Shown piece after piece: positions 12,001 to 24,139 of a DNA stretch of 64,000 nt. The stretch comes from Abelmoschus esculentus. Its lineage: Eukaryota; Streptophyta; Magnoliopsida; Malvales; Malvaceae. The DNA lies in the NCBI GenBank assembly GCA_035048815.1, contig JAUCBN010000011.1, positions 13,417,501-13,481,500 of the forward strand. The letters run 5' to 3'. Numbering within the stretch: position 1 is the stretch's first letter; the number at the start of each line of letters is the position of its first letter. The translations under genes were made by a program, and so were the position numbers. The notes beneath the pieces were generated by a model. It was not told the DNA's origin and ran no database searches. It saw only the letters and a list, made by a program, of their open reading frames with translations.

Positions 12001-15000
12001 TGAATGGTCCCTCCCTTTGAGCATATACCTTGATGGACGACCCCTCTCTTTAAGTGTATGTCGCGATGAATGTCCCCTATCTTCTAGACATGTCATAATG
12101 AACGGTCCCCTTATTAGAGCGTATACAGTGATGGACGACCTCTCTCTTTGTGCATATGTCCCAATGAATGAGTCCTCTCTTCGAGTGCATGTTATAATTA
12201 AAAGTCCCTCTATTTGAGCGTATACCGTGATTGATGACCCCTCACTTTAAGCGTATGTTGTGATGAATGACCCCTCTCTTCGAGTGCATGTCCTTGTGAA
12301 CGACCCCTCTCTTTGAGCGTATGTCGCGATGAAAGACCCCTCTCTTTAAGCGTATGTCGCGATGAAAGACCCCTCTCTTTGAATGCATGTCATAATGAGT
12401 GATCCCTTTCATAGAGCGTATACCATGATGGACGACCCATCTCTTTGAGCGTATGTTGCGATGAATAACCCCTCTCTTCGAATGTATGTCATAATGAATG
12501 ATCCCTCTCATTGAACGTATACCATGATCATTGACCCCTCTCTTTGAACGGTTCCTCCCTTTGAACTTATACCGAGATGGAGGACCCTTTTCTTTGAGCG
12601 TATGTCGCAATGAATGACCCCTCTCCTCGATGGCAAGATATAATAAAGGGTTCATCGCTTCGAGCGTATACCGTGATGGACGACCCAACTCTTCGAGCAT
12701 ATGTCGCGATTAAAGACCCCTATTTCTAGTGCATTTCATAATGAACAGTCCCTCTCTTTGAGTGCATGTCATGGTGAACGGTCCCTCTCTTTGAGAGTAT
12801 AGCGTGATGGACGACCCCTCTCTTTGAGCGTATGTTGCGATGAATGACCCCCCTCTTCGAGTGCATATCATGGGGAACAGTCCCTCCCTTTTAGTGTATA
12901 CCGTGAAGGACGACCCCTCTCTTTGGGCGTATATCGCGATGAATAATTGCTCTCTTCGAGTGCATGTAAGAATGAACGGTCCATCTCTTTGAGCGTATGT
13001 CATGATTGATGACCCCTCATTTTGAGCGTATGCTGCGAAGAATGACCCCTCTATTCGAGTGCATGTCATGGTGAACGGTTCCTCTTTGAGCGTATAGCGT
13101 GATGTACGAACCCTCTCTTCGAGTGCATGTCATAATGAACGGTTCCTCCCTTTGAGCTTATACCGAGATGGATGACCCTTTTCTTTGAGCGTATGTCATG
13201 ATGAATGACCCCTCTCTTCGAGTGCAAGTCATAATAAACGGTCCCCCTCTTTGAGCGTATATCGTGATGGATGACCCCTCTCTTTGAGTGTATGTCGCGA
13301 TGTATAACCTCTGTTCGAGTGCATGTCATAACAAACGACCCCTCTCTTTGAACGTATACCATGATCGATGACCTCTCTGTTTGAGCTTATGTTGCGATGA
13401 ATGACCCCTCTCTTCGAGTTCATGTCATGGGGAACGGTCCCCCCTTTTAGCGTATACCGTAATGGACTACCCCTCTCTTTAAGTGTATATCATGATGAAT
13501 AACCGCTCTCTTCGAGTTCATGTCATAATGAACGGTCACTCTCTTTGAGCGTATGTCATGTTCGTTGACCCTTCTCTTTGAGCGTATGTCGCGTTCAATG
13601 ACTCCTCTCATCGAGTGTGTGTCATTATGAACAGTCCCTTTCTTAAAGCATATACCGTGTTGGACGACCCCTCACTTCGAGCGTATACCACAGTGAATGA
13701 CCCCTCTCTTCAAGCGTATGACATAATAAACGGTCACTATCTTTGGGCATATGCCATGATGGACGACCCTTCTCTTTGAGCATATTGTGCGATGAATGAC
13801 CCCTCTTTTTAACTACATTTCATGGTGAACGGTTCCTCTCTTTGAGCGTATACTGTGATGCAGACTCCTCTTTTTGAGCGTATGTCGCGATGATTTACTC
13901 CTCTCTTCGAGTTCATGTCAGGGTGAACGGTCCTTCCCTTTGAGCATAAACCGCAATGGACGACCCCTCTCTTTCAGCGTATATCACGATGAATAACACC
14001 TCTCTTAGAGTGTATGTCATAATAATCGGTCCCTCTCTTTGAGCGTATAAATTGATCGATGACCCCTCTCTTAGAGCGTATCTCCCGATGAATTACCCCT
14101 CTCTTCGAGTGCATGTCATCGTGAATGGTCCAATTCTTAGAGCGTAAACCATGATGGACGACCCCTCTCTTTGAGCGTATGTCGCGATGAATAACCTCTC
14201 TCTTCGAGCGTATGTCATAATGAACGGTCCCTCTCTTTGAACGTATGTCATGATGGATGACCCCTCTCTTTGATCGTATGTCGCAATGAATGACCCCTCT
14301 TATCTAGTGCATGTCATGGTGAATGGTCCCTCTGTTTAAGCGTATGCCGTGACAGACGACTCCTCTCTTTGAGCATATGTCACGATGAATGACGCCTCTC
14401 CTCGATTGCATGTCATAATGGTCTCTCTCTTTGAGCGTATACCGTGATAGATTACCATCTCTCTGAGTGTATTTCGCGATGATTGACCCCTCTCTTCGAG
14501 TGCATGTCATGGTGAACGGTCCCTCTCTTTGAGCGTGTACCGTGATGGACGACCCATCTCTTTGAGCGTATATCGCGATGAATGACCCCTCTCTTCGAGT
14601 GTGTTTTATGGTTAACAGTCCCTCTCTTTGAGAGTATCGCACGATGGACGAACCTTCTCTTTGAGCGTATGTCGCGATGAATGACCCTTCTCTTCGAGAG
14701 CACGTCATAATGAACGGTCCCTTTGTTAGAGCGTATACCGTGATGGACGACCCCACTCTTTGAACGTATGTCGCGAGGACTGACCGCTCTCTTCAACGAC
14801 AGGCCATAATGAACTGTCCTTCCCTTTGAGCATATACCGTGATGGACAACACTCTCTTTGAGCGTATGTCGCGATGAATGACTCCTCTCTTCCAGTGCAT
14901 GTCATAATGAACGGTCCCTTTCTTAGAGCATACACCGTGGCGGATGACCCCTCTCTTTGGGCGTATGCCGCGATGAATGACTCCTCTCTTCGAGTGCAAG

Positions 15001-15423
15001 TCATAATGAAAGGTCCCTTTCTTAGAGCGTATACCGTGATGGATGACCCTATCTTTGAGAGTATGTTGCGATGAACTACCCCTCTCTTCAAGTGTATGTC
15101 ATAGTGAATGGACCATTTCTTAGAGCGTATACCGTGATGGACGACCCCTCTCTTTGAGCATATGTCCTGATGAATGACTCGTCTCTTCAAGTGCATGTCA
15201 TAATGAACGGTCCCTCTCTTTGAGCGTATGTCATGATCGACGACCCCTCTCTTTGAGTCCATGTGCGATGAATGACCCCTCTCTTCGAGTGCATGTCATG
15301 GTGGATGACCCCTCTCTTTGAGCATATAGCGTGATGGACGACCCCTCTATTTGAGCATATTTCGCGATGAATGACCCCTCTCTTCGAGTGCATGTCATAA
15401 TAAACAGTCTCTTTCTTAGAGCA
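9084..15423 (-). repeat. 33-bp minisatellite block L3, minus sense
   Basis: A 6.3-kb array of the same units. The part at 9084-10133 (minus) encodes the same peptide order as the plus-strand array near 32319-33020, for example MGQFIMTCTRREGS, SKREGTRSLRHTLEERG and RRGTIYYDIS. Internal duplication: ~10970-11300 and ~14665-15000 share a distinctive order (GACGACCCCACTCTTTGAAC, then 'cttcaacgaca') ~3.7 kb apart. Long open frames (for example 11091-11993 and 14726-15262) come from the period being a multiple of three. Confidence 0.93.
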
Positions 15424-16874
15424 TATACCTACGTGATATTCCTTAATGAAAGCAAAACTTTGGAGTCTTATTAGTTAATATGGGCATACCTACGTGATAG
15501 TGCATCAGCAACAATGTTTTTCTTACCCTTTTTATCCTTGATCACGTAAGGGAAGGCTTCAAGAAACTCAACCCATTTGGCATGGCTCTTGTTTAATTTA
15601 TGCTGAGCCTTGATATGCTTTAATGTCTCATGGTCTGTAGGGATGATGAATTCTTTAGACCATAGGTAATGCTGTCAGGTTTCCAAGGCTCGAATTTGTG
15701 CATACATCTCCTTATCATAGGTCAGATAATTGAGTGTAGCTCCACTCAATTTCTCACTAAAGTAAGCTATGGGGCGTCCTTCTTGAGATAAAACTTCTCC
15801 AATTTCCAAACCTGAAGCATCACATTCAACCTAAAAAACTTTGTTAAAATCAGGTAAAGTTAACAATGATAATTAAATTTAACAATCCTTATTCAGGTTA
15901 AAGGATTTCTCTTGATCTTCACCCCAAAAGAAGTTGAAATTCTTTTTAATGATTCCGATTAAAGGAGCAGCTAAGTTGTTGAAATTGGGTACAAACAGAC
16001 GATAGAAGCTTGCTAAACTAAGGAAACTTCTAACTTGGCTAATGCTTGTTCGTCTAGGACATTCCTCAATTGCCTTAACCTTCTTCCTATCAACTTCTAA
16101 TCCATCTACACTCACAAAAAAACCTAGGAAAACAACATTGTTAGTGTAAAATATGCATTTTTGTAGATTAGCATAAAGTCTTTCATTTCTAAAAACATCT
16201 AACACTGACCTTAGATGCTGAACATGTTCATTCAAACTTTTGTTGTAGATAAGAATATCATCAAAATACACTACACAAAACTTACGCAAGAATTGCCTAA
16301 GAATACGATTCATTAATCTCATGAAAGTGCTTGGTGCATTGGTTAGACCGAATGACGTAACCAACCACTCATATAATCCTTGTTTAGTCTTGAATGTAGT
16401 TTTCCACTCATCCCCTTCTCGCATTCGAATTTGGTGGTAACCACTTTTAAGATCTATCTTAGAGAATACCTTAAAACCACTAAGCTCATCTAATATATCA
16501 TCTAAACGTGGAATAGGATGACGATACTTTGTTATTAATTAGTTAACCACACTATAGTCCACACACAAGCGCCATGTACCATCTTTCTTAGGCATAAGTA
16601 GAACAGGTATTGCACAAGGACTAAGGCTCTCTCTAATATAACCCTTTTCCACCAAATCTGAAACTTGACTTTGAAACTCCTTAGTTTCCTCAGGGTTACA
16701 TCGGTAAGCCAGTCAGTTAGGAATGATAGCACCAGAAACAAAGTCAATTTGATGCTATATTCCACGAATTGGAGGCAGTCCACTTGGAATCTCTTCTAGA
16801 AATAGGTCTTCATATTCCTGCAACAATGAAACAATAAAAGATGGCAAATTTGCGTCAAGATCATTAGGCAACCT
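15424..16874 (-). pseudogene. pol: M2: decayed Ty3/gypsy pol fragment (RT-RNase H)
   Basis: The minus strand encodes, in order, the segment just before RT (FIVSLLQEYEDLFLEE, LPPIRG), the RT fingers (KKDGTWRLCVDYS, HPIPRLDDILDEL, KIDLKSGYHQIRM), palm (GLTNAPSTFMRLMNR, YFDDILIYN) and connection/RNase H up to VADALSRRYA. The longest open part is 15879-16424. In-frame stops interrupt it after LPPIRGI, after AIIPN, after DYSVVN and repeatedly in RNase H, several explicable by C-to-T changes. Both ends join minisatellite of the same sense. Relative to P2, all of gag and protease is missing upstream and integrase downstream. The left junction has a 14-bp repeat (15425-15438 and 15486-15499) around 47 bp of filler. 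Confidence 0.88.
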
Positions 16875-19800
16875 ACTTGAGCGTATGTCATGATGAATGA
16901 CCCCTCTCTTCGATTGCATGTCATGGTGAATGGTCCCTTTTATAAAGCATATACCGTTATGAACGACCCCTCTCTTTGAGCGTATGTCATGATGAATGAC
17001 CCCTCTCTTCGATTGCATGTCATGGTGAATGGTCCCTTTTATAAAGCATATACCGTTATGAACGACCCCTCTCTTTGAGCGTATGTCGCAGTGAATGACC
17101 CCTCTCTTCGATTGCATGTCATAATGAATGGTCTTTCTCTTTGAGCGTATACCATGATCGATGATCCCTCTCTATGAGTGCTTGTCATGGTGAACGGTCA
17201 CTCTCTTTGAGCATATACCGTGATGGACGACCCCTCTCTTTGAGCGTATGTCGTGATTAATAACCCCTCTCTTCAAATGCTAGTCATAATGATGGGTCAC
17301 TTTCTTAGAGCGTATACCGTGATGGACGACCCCTCTCATTGGGCATATGTCTCGATGAATTACTGCTCTCTTCAAATGCATGTCATGGTGAACGATCTCT
17401 CCCTTTGAGCGTATACCGTGATGGACGATCCCTCTCTTTGAGTATATGTTGCGATGAATGACCCTTATTCGAGTGCGTGTCATCATGACCAGTTCCTCTC
17501 TTTGAGTGTATATAGTGATGGCTGACCCCTCCCTTTAAGTGTATGTCGTGATGAATGACCCCTCCCTTAGAGTGCATGTTATTTGAACGCTCCATCTCTT
17601 TGAGTGTACGGCGTGATCGATGACCCCTCTCTTTGAGCATAAGTTGCGATGAATGACCCTCTCTTCGAGTGCATGTCGTGGTGAACAGTCCCTCTCTTTG
17701 AGCGTATACCGTAATGGACGACCCCACAGTTTGAGCATATTTCGCAATGAATGACCCGTCTCTTTGAGTGCATTTCACAATGAATGGTCTCTCTCTTCGA
17801 GCGTATACCGTGTTGGATGACCCCTCTCTTTGAGTGTATGTCACGATGAATGACGCCTCTCTTTGATTGCATATCATAATGAACGGTCCCTCTCTTTAAG
17901 CGTATACCGAGATGGATAACCCTACTCTTGGAGTGTATTTCACGAATGAATGACCCTCTCTTCGAGTGCATGTCATAGTCAACGGTCCATTTCTTAAAGC
18001 GTATATCGTGATGGATGACCCCTCTCATTGAGCATATGTCATGATGAATGACTACTCTCTTTGAGTATTTTTCATAATGAACAATCTCTCTCTTTAAGCG
18101 TTTATCGTGATTGACGACCCCTCTCTTTGAGCCTGTGGAGCGATGAATGACCCCTCTCCTTGAGTGCATGTCATGGTGAACGGTCCCTCTCTTTCAGTGT
18201 ATACGGTGATGGATGACCCTTCTCTATGAGCGTATGTCGAGATGAATGACCCCTCTCTTCGAGTGCATGTCATAATGAACGGTCCCTCTCTTTTAGCATA
18301 TACCGTGACAGACGACCCCTCTCTTCAAGTGTATGTCATAATAAACTGTCCATCTCTTTGAGCGTATACAGCGACGGACGACCCCTTTCTTTGAGCGCAT
18401 TTTGCGAATGAATGACCCCTCTCTTCGAGTACATGTCATAACGAACAGTCCCTTTCTTAGAGCGTATACCGTTATAGACAACCCCTCTCTCTAAGCGTAT
18501 GTCGCGGTGAATGACCCTTCTCTTCAAGCGTATGTCATAATAAACGGTCTCTCTCTTTGAGCATATAGCATGATCTATGAGCCCTCTATTTTAGCTTATG
18601 TTGCAACGAATGACCCCCCTCTTCGAGTGCATGTCCTGGTGAATGTTCCCTCTCTTTGAGGGTATACCATTATGGACGACCCCTCTCTTTGAGCGTATAA
18701 CACGATGAATGACCCATCTCTTTGAGTGCATGTCATGGTGATTGGTCCCTCTCTTTGAGCGTATACCGTGATGAATGACCACTCTCTTTGAATGCATGTC
18801 ATAATGAACGGTTCTCTCTTTGAGCTTATATAGTGATCGATGACCCCTCTCTTTGAGCATATGTTGCGATGAATGACCCCTCTCTTAGAGCTTATACCGT
18901 GATCGATGACCCCTCTCTTTGAGCATATGTTGCGATGAAAGACCCCTCTTTTAGAACTTATACCATGACGGACGAGCACTCTCTTTGAGCGTATGTCGCG
19001 ATGAATTACCCCTCTTCGATTGCATGTCGTAGTGAGTGGTCCCATCCCTAGAGCGTATACCCTAATTGACGACCCCTCTCTTTGAGCGTATGTTGCGATG
19101 AATGACTCCTCTCTTTGAGTGCATGTCATAATGAATAGTTCTTCCCTTTAAGTGTATACCGTGATGGACGACCCTTCTCTTTGAGCGTATATCATGATGA
19201 ATTACCCCTCTCTTCGATTTCATGTCATAATGAACGGCCCTCACTTTGAGCGTTTGCCGTGATGGACCACCCTCTCTTTGAGCGTATATCGTGATGGAGA
19301 ACCATCTCTTTGAGCGTATGTGGTGATGAATGACCCCTCTATTCAAGTGCATGTCATTGTGAGCGGTTCCTTTCTTAGAGCGTATACCTTGATTAATGAC
19401 CCCTCTCTTTGAATGACTCCTCTCTTTGACTGCATGTCATAATGAACGACCCCTCTCTTTGAGCGTTTGTCGCAGTGAATGACCCCTTTCTTCAAGCGTA
19501 TGTCATAATAAACGGTCACTCTCTTTGAGCGTTTGTCGCGGTGAATGAGCCCTCTCTTCAGCCGTATGTCATAATAAACGGTTCCTCCCTTTGAGCATTT
19601 GTCGCGGTAAATGACCCCTCTCTTCGAGCGTATGTCATAATAAACGGTCTCTCTCTTTAAGCGTATACCGTGATCGATGACCCCTCTCTTTGAGCATATA
19701 ACTTTATGGACGACCCCTCTCTTTGAGCATATGTGGCGATGAATGATCCTTCTCTTCGAGTGCATGTCATGGTGAGTGGTCCCTCTCTTTGAGCGTATAC

Positions 19801-20012
19801 CGTGATGGTCGACCCCTCCCATTTAGCATATGTCATGATGAATGACCCCTCTCTTCAAGTGCTCATAATGAACGATCCTTTTCTTTGAGCTTATTCCGTG
19901 ATCGATGACCACAATCTTTGAGCATATACTGCGATGAATGACCCCTCTGTTCAGTCGTATATCATGGTGAAACGGTCCCTCTCTTTGAGCGTAAAACGTG
20001 ATGGACAACACC
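16875..20012 (-). repeat. 33-bp minisatellite block L4, minus sense
   Basis: Same family as L1-L3. Right at the pol junction, two adjacent 99-bp units are identical (about 16882-16980 and 16981-17079), which directly shows the three-subunit higher-order period. The block ends at the first base of the P1 LTR. Confidence 0.93.
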
Positions 20013-20889
20013 TGATGCATGCACTAAGGCCCTTACATCTGATGGGCTTACGTTACCACATGTCCCGATGACAAGAACAAAATCAAGGCAACTCAAATAC
20101 AAGATACATTCAACAGTCCAAGATTTTGTAAACAAGTGTTTGCAAGCCTTCTTGACGAATCAAGCATTTAATGAAAAAATCCTATGTCCTCAAGCTCTCA
20201 AGAGCACATGGGTGACAAAGGCTACATTGATGGTCCAAGAAGCCCAAATGCCTTAAAACATATTTGAGGCCCAAATAAATTATATATATTAAATAAATAA
20301 AATCTGGAATGATCAACTCCATGTGCTGATTTTATGAATCTTTTTATTCAACTTTTCATATGTTTTAATTCATATTTTCCTAAATAATTGTTGATCCCTT
20401 CTAATTAGCTATCTATGTGCTGATTTTTAGGAATGAAATAGTTATTTCTTAGGGTGTTTTGCTGTCTCTTTTAGGCTATAAAAGGAGGCAGTCTATTCTC
20501 TTGTAAGACACACAATTTGAATATTTCTTTTGGAGAATAAATGTTATTGAGTACATTTTTGCAAGTATTGTTGTTTGTGCCTTCGAAGCTTGTCTTCAAC
20601 ACGATTTCCTTCTAGTTTTCATGGAAAAAGCCATCTTCACACTCCAAGTTGCCAAGATAATCAATTCTTGGAGGGTCGGTTAGAGCCTATCATGGAGTTT
20701 GCTTGATCAATTGAGATCAAGAGGGTTCTTAGGACATAAATCTATTCCATAATCCATCCTATTCACAGTAAGTCCACAATCCATTTTCAAATAAGTTTGC
20801 TATATTTTTATCATCTTCTCTACACCATTGTCCATTTATTCTAATATTTTACTTTTGTTATTGCATTTTATCTTTATTTTGCTGTCACA
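20013..20889 (+). mobile_element. P1 5' LTR (LTR type A)
   Basis: TGATGCATGC ... GCTGTCACA, 877 bp, followed 10 bp later by a PBS, so it is a 5' LTR. It contains a TATA box (20476-20485), AATAAA (20536-20541), and U5 landmarks 'cttcacactcc', 'ggagggtcggttagagcc' and 'ttaggaca' shared with 1240-1892 and 5866-6887. Its 5' third encodes MTRTKSRQLKYKI, homologous to the LTR-encoded integrase tail of CRM-like elements. Confidence 0.82.
20476..20485 (+). promoter_or_regulatory. TATA box of P1 LTR
   Basis: ctataaaagg, in the same context as in the two other type-A LTRs. AATAAA follows at 20536-20541, consistent with an R region between them. Confidence 0.65.
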
Positions 20890-20899
20890 TCCTATAATT

Positions 20900-20909
20900 T
20901 GGTATCAGA
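20900..20909 (+). other. Primer-binding site of P1
   Basis: TGGTATCAGA is complementary to the 3' end of initiator tRNA-Met, the usual primer of plant Ty3/gypsy and Ty1/copia elements. It lies 10 bp after the LTR end. Confidence 0.88.
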
Positions 20910-21483
20910 TTTGGGGCGATTCTTGGTGTTTCCAATAAAGAAATAGAGTGAAAAAAAAATCGCAAAACTCATTTGAAGGAATTTGAGGCCCAAAATTTCC
21001 AGATCAAGTCTACAACATTTGAGGAGTCACCACACAAAAATTCATAATTTTTGGACATTGGAAACCATTCGAACAAAGTAGATCACTTTTCTGCTCAATT
21101 TCAAGTGTTTTTTTTGGGTTTTTTTTTCTTTATGTTTTCTTTTATTCTTAGTTATTAGTTCTCCTTTTTTATATTTTATACTTGTACATCATCTAACACC
21201 TTCTTGTCTCTTGTGTTAGTAGGAACATCAAGTTGCATATTTTTCTTCCTCCTTGCAACTGCATTCATTTGGTGTCTTTCTTTCCTATTCCTAGTGCTTT
21301 TCGATTCTTTCTTCGGGTTAAAATTCCACTAAATATTGGTTGTGAAATCATGGCAGGACGTTTTTAAAGACGTACAAGATCAATTCACTTGCCTCTTTAA
21401 CATTTACTTTTTGAAGTGATAAGTAAGGTTTCTTCTTCTTTTCTTGTTTACTTTAAATTTTTTTTGAGTGTTGTGTTTTCAGG
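20910..21483 (+). other. P1 untranslated leader
   Basis: A T-rich, non-coding segment between PBS and gag, homologous to the M1 leader. It ends ttttcagg immediately before the gag ATG, with a long pyrimidine-rich run upstream, so a 3' splice site is possible. Confidence 0.7.
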
Positions 21484-22301
21484 ATGTCAAACAAAAGCAC
21501 AGATAAAGCGTTGTAAATGGTTTATAAAAATTGATTGCAACAATGAATACTAGATTTGAACACAATGATATGGTGTTACAAAATCTCACTCAAACCATAG
21601 CAAGCATGAATACTAATCGAGAGGTGCCAACCGATGAAAACTGCTCAACAGATAGTGATGAACATCAAACTAGGCGTGCACTACGACAAAACCTTCCTCT
21701 TCAACGCCTACCTGTTCGCGACGGTCGTTTTGATGCAACTAGACAACCCGCTCGTGAGCAACATTCTTTGTCCAAACCAAAGTTCTCCGTTCCTCCATTC
21801 AAAGGTAAACATGACCCAGATGCATATTGCGATTGGGAGAGCAAGGTTGAACTATTGTTTGCCTATTACAAATGTCCTAAAGAAGAGAAAGTTCCTTTGG
21901 TGACATTGGAATTTTCTGATTATGCTTTGAATTGGACACAATTTGTTTGGACCCGACGATACAATGAAGAGCACGAATTGATACATAGTATGAGCTTAAA
22001 CAAATCATGAGAAAACGGTTTGTTCCTCAATACTACTATAGGGAATGCAAACAAAGGCTTCAACGGTTGAGACAAGGAAATAGATCCGTCGATGAGTATT
22101 TTCAAGATACGGAGGCTTTACTACCAAGAGAAAACATCCAAGAGGGAGAAGAAGATACCTTAGCTCGATTTATCGTTGGTCTCAATGATAATATTTCAGA
22201 GGTGCTTGAACTTCAAACTTACTTAGATCTTGATGAAGCTCTCCAAAAAGCTATTGCTATTGAAAATCGGTTGCAAAGAAAACCAAGGTTTCGACAAAGG
22301 G
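21484..22301 (+). pseudogene. gag: P1 gag, N-terminal and capsid part
   Basis: The start MSNKSTDKA matches the M1 start, but codon 11 is a stop and frames shift before the next open part (21531-22010), which carries WESKVELLFAYYKC, typical of retrotransposon gag. A further one-base frameshift leads to 22007-22301 (MRKRFVPQYY, RQGNRSVDEYF, ARFIVGLN). The segment upstream of the conserved domain (about 100 codons) is ordinary sequence. This element has no minisatellite where M1 and P2 have it. The gene is split at 22301 by a solo LTR. Confidence 0.85.
22297..22301 (+). repeat. Target-site duplication AAGGG, left copy
   Basis: The five bases before the solo LTR are repeated at 23760-23764 immediately after it, which is the size expected for an LTR-retrotransposon integrase. 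Confidence 0.85.
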
Positions 22302-22305
22302 TGAT

Positions 22306-22491
22306 GTGAGCACATCATGTCAAGTTCAACAGGTTGATCCGGAGGTCTTACCATCAGGACCTATCACACGTTCTAAGGCAAAGAAATACAGGGAAGCTCT
22401 TCTCCTTACTTGTGCTAACATTTCAGATTCATTTGAGAATGTTCATGCCTTAGAATATGTTGTTTATAATGTGTTGCATGCTGATATGTGA
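22306..22491 (+). pseudogene. pol: LTR-encoded integrase tail, type-B LTR
   Basis: Open from the LTR start to a stop at 22489-22491. It contains GPITRSKAKKYREA and a ~40-residue acidic/hydrophobic tail. In P2 the integrase frame would run from NPFQERGDDVST into the equivalent LTR segment but meets TAA (TCA in this copy). A tail read from the LTR is a CRM-lineage trait, where it has been linked to centromere targeting. The assignment here rests on position and the PxTRxxAK motif. Confidence 0.6.
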
Positions 22492-22649
22492 CATATTTAG
22501 GTATATATATTAGTACGTGTGTTTACTTATGTATATACTATGTTAATTATGTTTGCATTTGGTTTTAAGTGTGTTTGTGTGGTTAAAATAAGACTACAAG
22601 GCTTTTTAGATATGTTTGCCTTGTTCTAATATAGGTACTTAGGAGAACC

Positions 22650-22870
22650 TTAGCTCAAGTGGGCATACCCAGCTCATCTCCAGCTCAGGAGAGCGTATGC
22701 AGTTCAATACCAGCTCAAGTGGATTATATTTAGCTCAGAAGAAGCTCAATGGTGTGCACGCAGCTCACCTTAGCTCGGGGCAGCTCAGAGGCTTAGCTCC
22801 CAGCTCCATGTAGCTCCTAACACTCTTAGCTAGTTCGTTTCAGCTCATCTCCATTTCCAGCTCAACTCAA
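22650..22870 (+). promoter_or_regulatory. AGCTC-repeat cluster in LTR U3
   Basis: Fourteen AGCTC pentamers lie within ~220 bp, often as CCAGCTCA or TTAGCTC, upstream of the TATA-like box. The cluster is conserved in the other two type-B LTRs (8640-8870 and 52650-52880). It could be an enhancer-like protein-binding array, but function is not shown by sequence. Confidence 0.45.
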
Positions 22871-23224
22871 CTCAAGTTGAAGTGACCTACAGCAGCTGAA
22901 ACCTATCGTACACGAAGAGCAGGTGTCCTACGCATGTGCCATGCATGTGGGGCCCACATAGCACCCTTTTCCACAAGCTTGGGCGTCCAAAAGCAAGCAA
23001 GCCAAACAAGGCCCTTGCTTTGAAGACCGATCAACAACATTGGATAAGAATGAGTGGTTTCTTATTCAAATTCAAACATTAAACACATGTTTAATGTGTT
23101 TTAAGTGCCAAAACATGTGGCTAAGGATATTAGGAGCCTAGGAGAAGTTATTTGAGCATTTAAATTTTAATTTTCGTTTGAATTAAGGCCACAAATTCAA
23201 ATTTGGCCAACTTCTCCTTTATTC

Positions 23225-23234
23225 CTATATATTT
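23225..23234 (+). promoter_or_regulatory. TATA-like box of type-B solo LTR
   Basis: ctatatattt, with AATAAA 37 bp further on, conserved in the P2 LTR at 53226-53235. Confidence 0.5.
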
Positions 23235-23764
23235 ACTTAATTTTGTAAAGAAAAGGTTAGACATTTTATGAATAAAATCACTTGTGAGATTTTCTCTCAA
23301 TTTCAGTTCTTCATTGAACTTTTCTTGACAAATTCAGACTTTGTTTGAGTGTGTCAAATCCTTGATACTTCGGGTTCCTAGATCGCTATCTAGAGGGTCC
23401 AAGTCCGTTGACGAAGAACGTATTCGATTCGGGTCCGCTCAGTATATTGTTCGGGTTCTTTCGAGTTCAACGTCGTTGTTATTTCCCAGCAACTGAAACA
23501 TCCAATTCTGCCATTTGGACGTTTTAATGCTTCCATGAAAGCCCTCGGAGCATTTCATCTTCATTAACCTCCAGAAACTGCCAGAATTCCTTCATCCTTT
23601 TTCTTCTTTGTTTCAGTTTTTTTTTCTTTGTTTTCTTATTGTTTTAACATCATTCTCACATCCATAATGTTGTGTTTATTGCGGAGACTTGCTTGCTATT
23701 ATCCTAGATCCGTTTCAAACAAGGATCGTTGTTTTTGAAGCAACGAATCCCCAATATCAAAGGG

Positions 23765-24139
23765 AATATTCTCACCATGATAAAGGTACATCTCAACCTT
23801 TACCATTTCAAAGTTCTAAGCCTTCGTTTGAGTCTTCCAGACTGAAACCAAAGGAAGAAGGGCTAAAAATGCTGGAAGCAAATAGCAAACAGAGACCAAA
23901 GTCGATCCGAACACACATGGTGGATGAAAGTAATCAAAGAACAAGTTGTGCTAGAGATGTTGAATGCTTCAAATGTAGAGGACGTGGACATTATGCTCAT
24001 GATTGCCCAAATTCGAGAATTATGTTTATAAGAGATAATGGTGATTTCTCTTCCGATTCGGAGGAGCAAGATGATGTTTCTGAAGAAGAAATCATTGCTC
24101 CTTTTGAGAGTGATGAACTGATGCTCGTTGTTTGGTAAT
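23765..24139 (+). pseudogene. gag: P1 gag, C-terminal part with zinc knuckle
   Basis: Resumes in frame directly after the solo LTR and its target duplication. It contains the CCHC knuckle CFKCRGRGHYAHDC, as expected for nucleocapsid RNA binding, then an acidic linker. The frame closes at 24139, while the protease frame starts in an overlapping frame at 24132, so a small indel separates gag from pro. Confidence 0.85.

Larger units (their letters stand above)
22302..23759 (+). mobile_element. Complete solo LTR, type B, inserted in P1 gag
   Basis: TGATGTGAGCACATCATG ... CCAATATCA, 1458 bp, flanked by AAGGG on both sides. There is no internal element sequence, so it is the product of recombination between the two LTRs of a former full element. 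It contains an open segment encoding GPITRSKAKKYREA (22306-22491), a cluster of 14 AGCTC pentamers (22650-22870), a TATA-like ctatatattt (23225-23234) and AATAAA (23271-23276). It closely matches the P2 3' LTR (52300-53736). Outside the LTR, gag resumes in frame. Confidence 0.92.

Noticed and set aside
16535..16783. Open frame 16535-16783 on the minus strand as a separate protein
   Set aside because: It is an out-of-frame reading of the M2 pol fragment, whose true frame carries RT motifs interrupted by stops.
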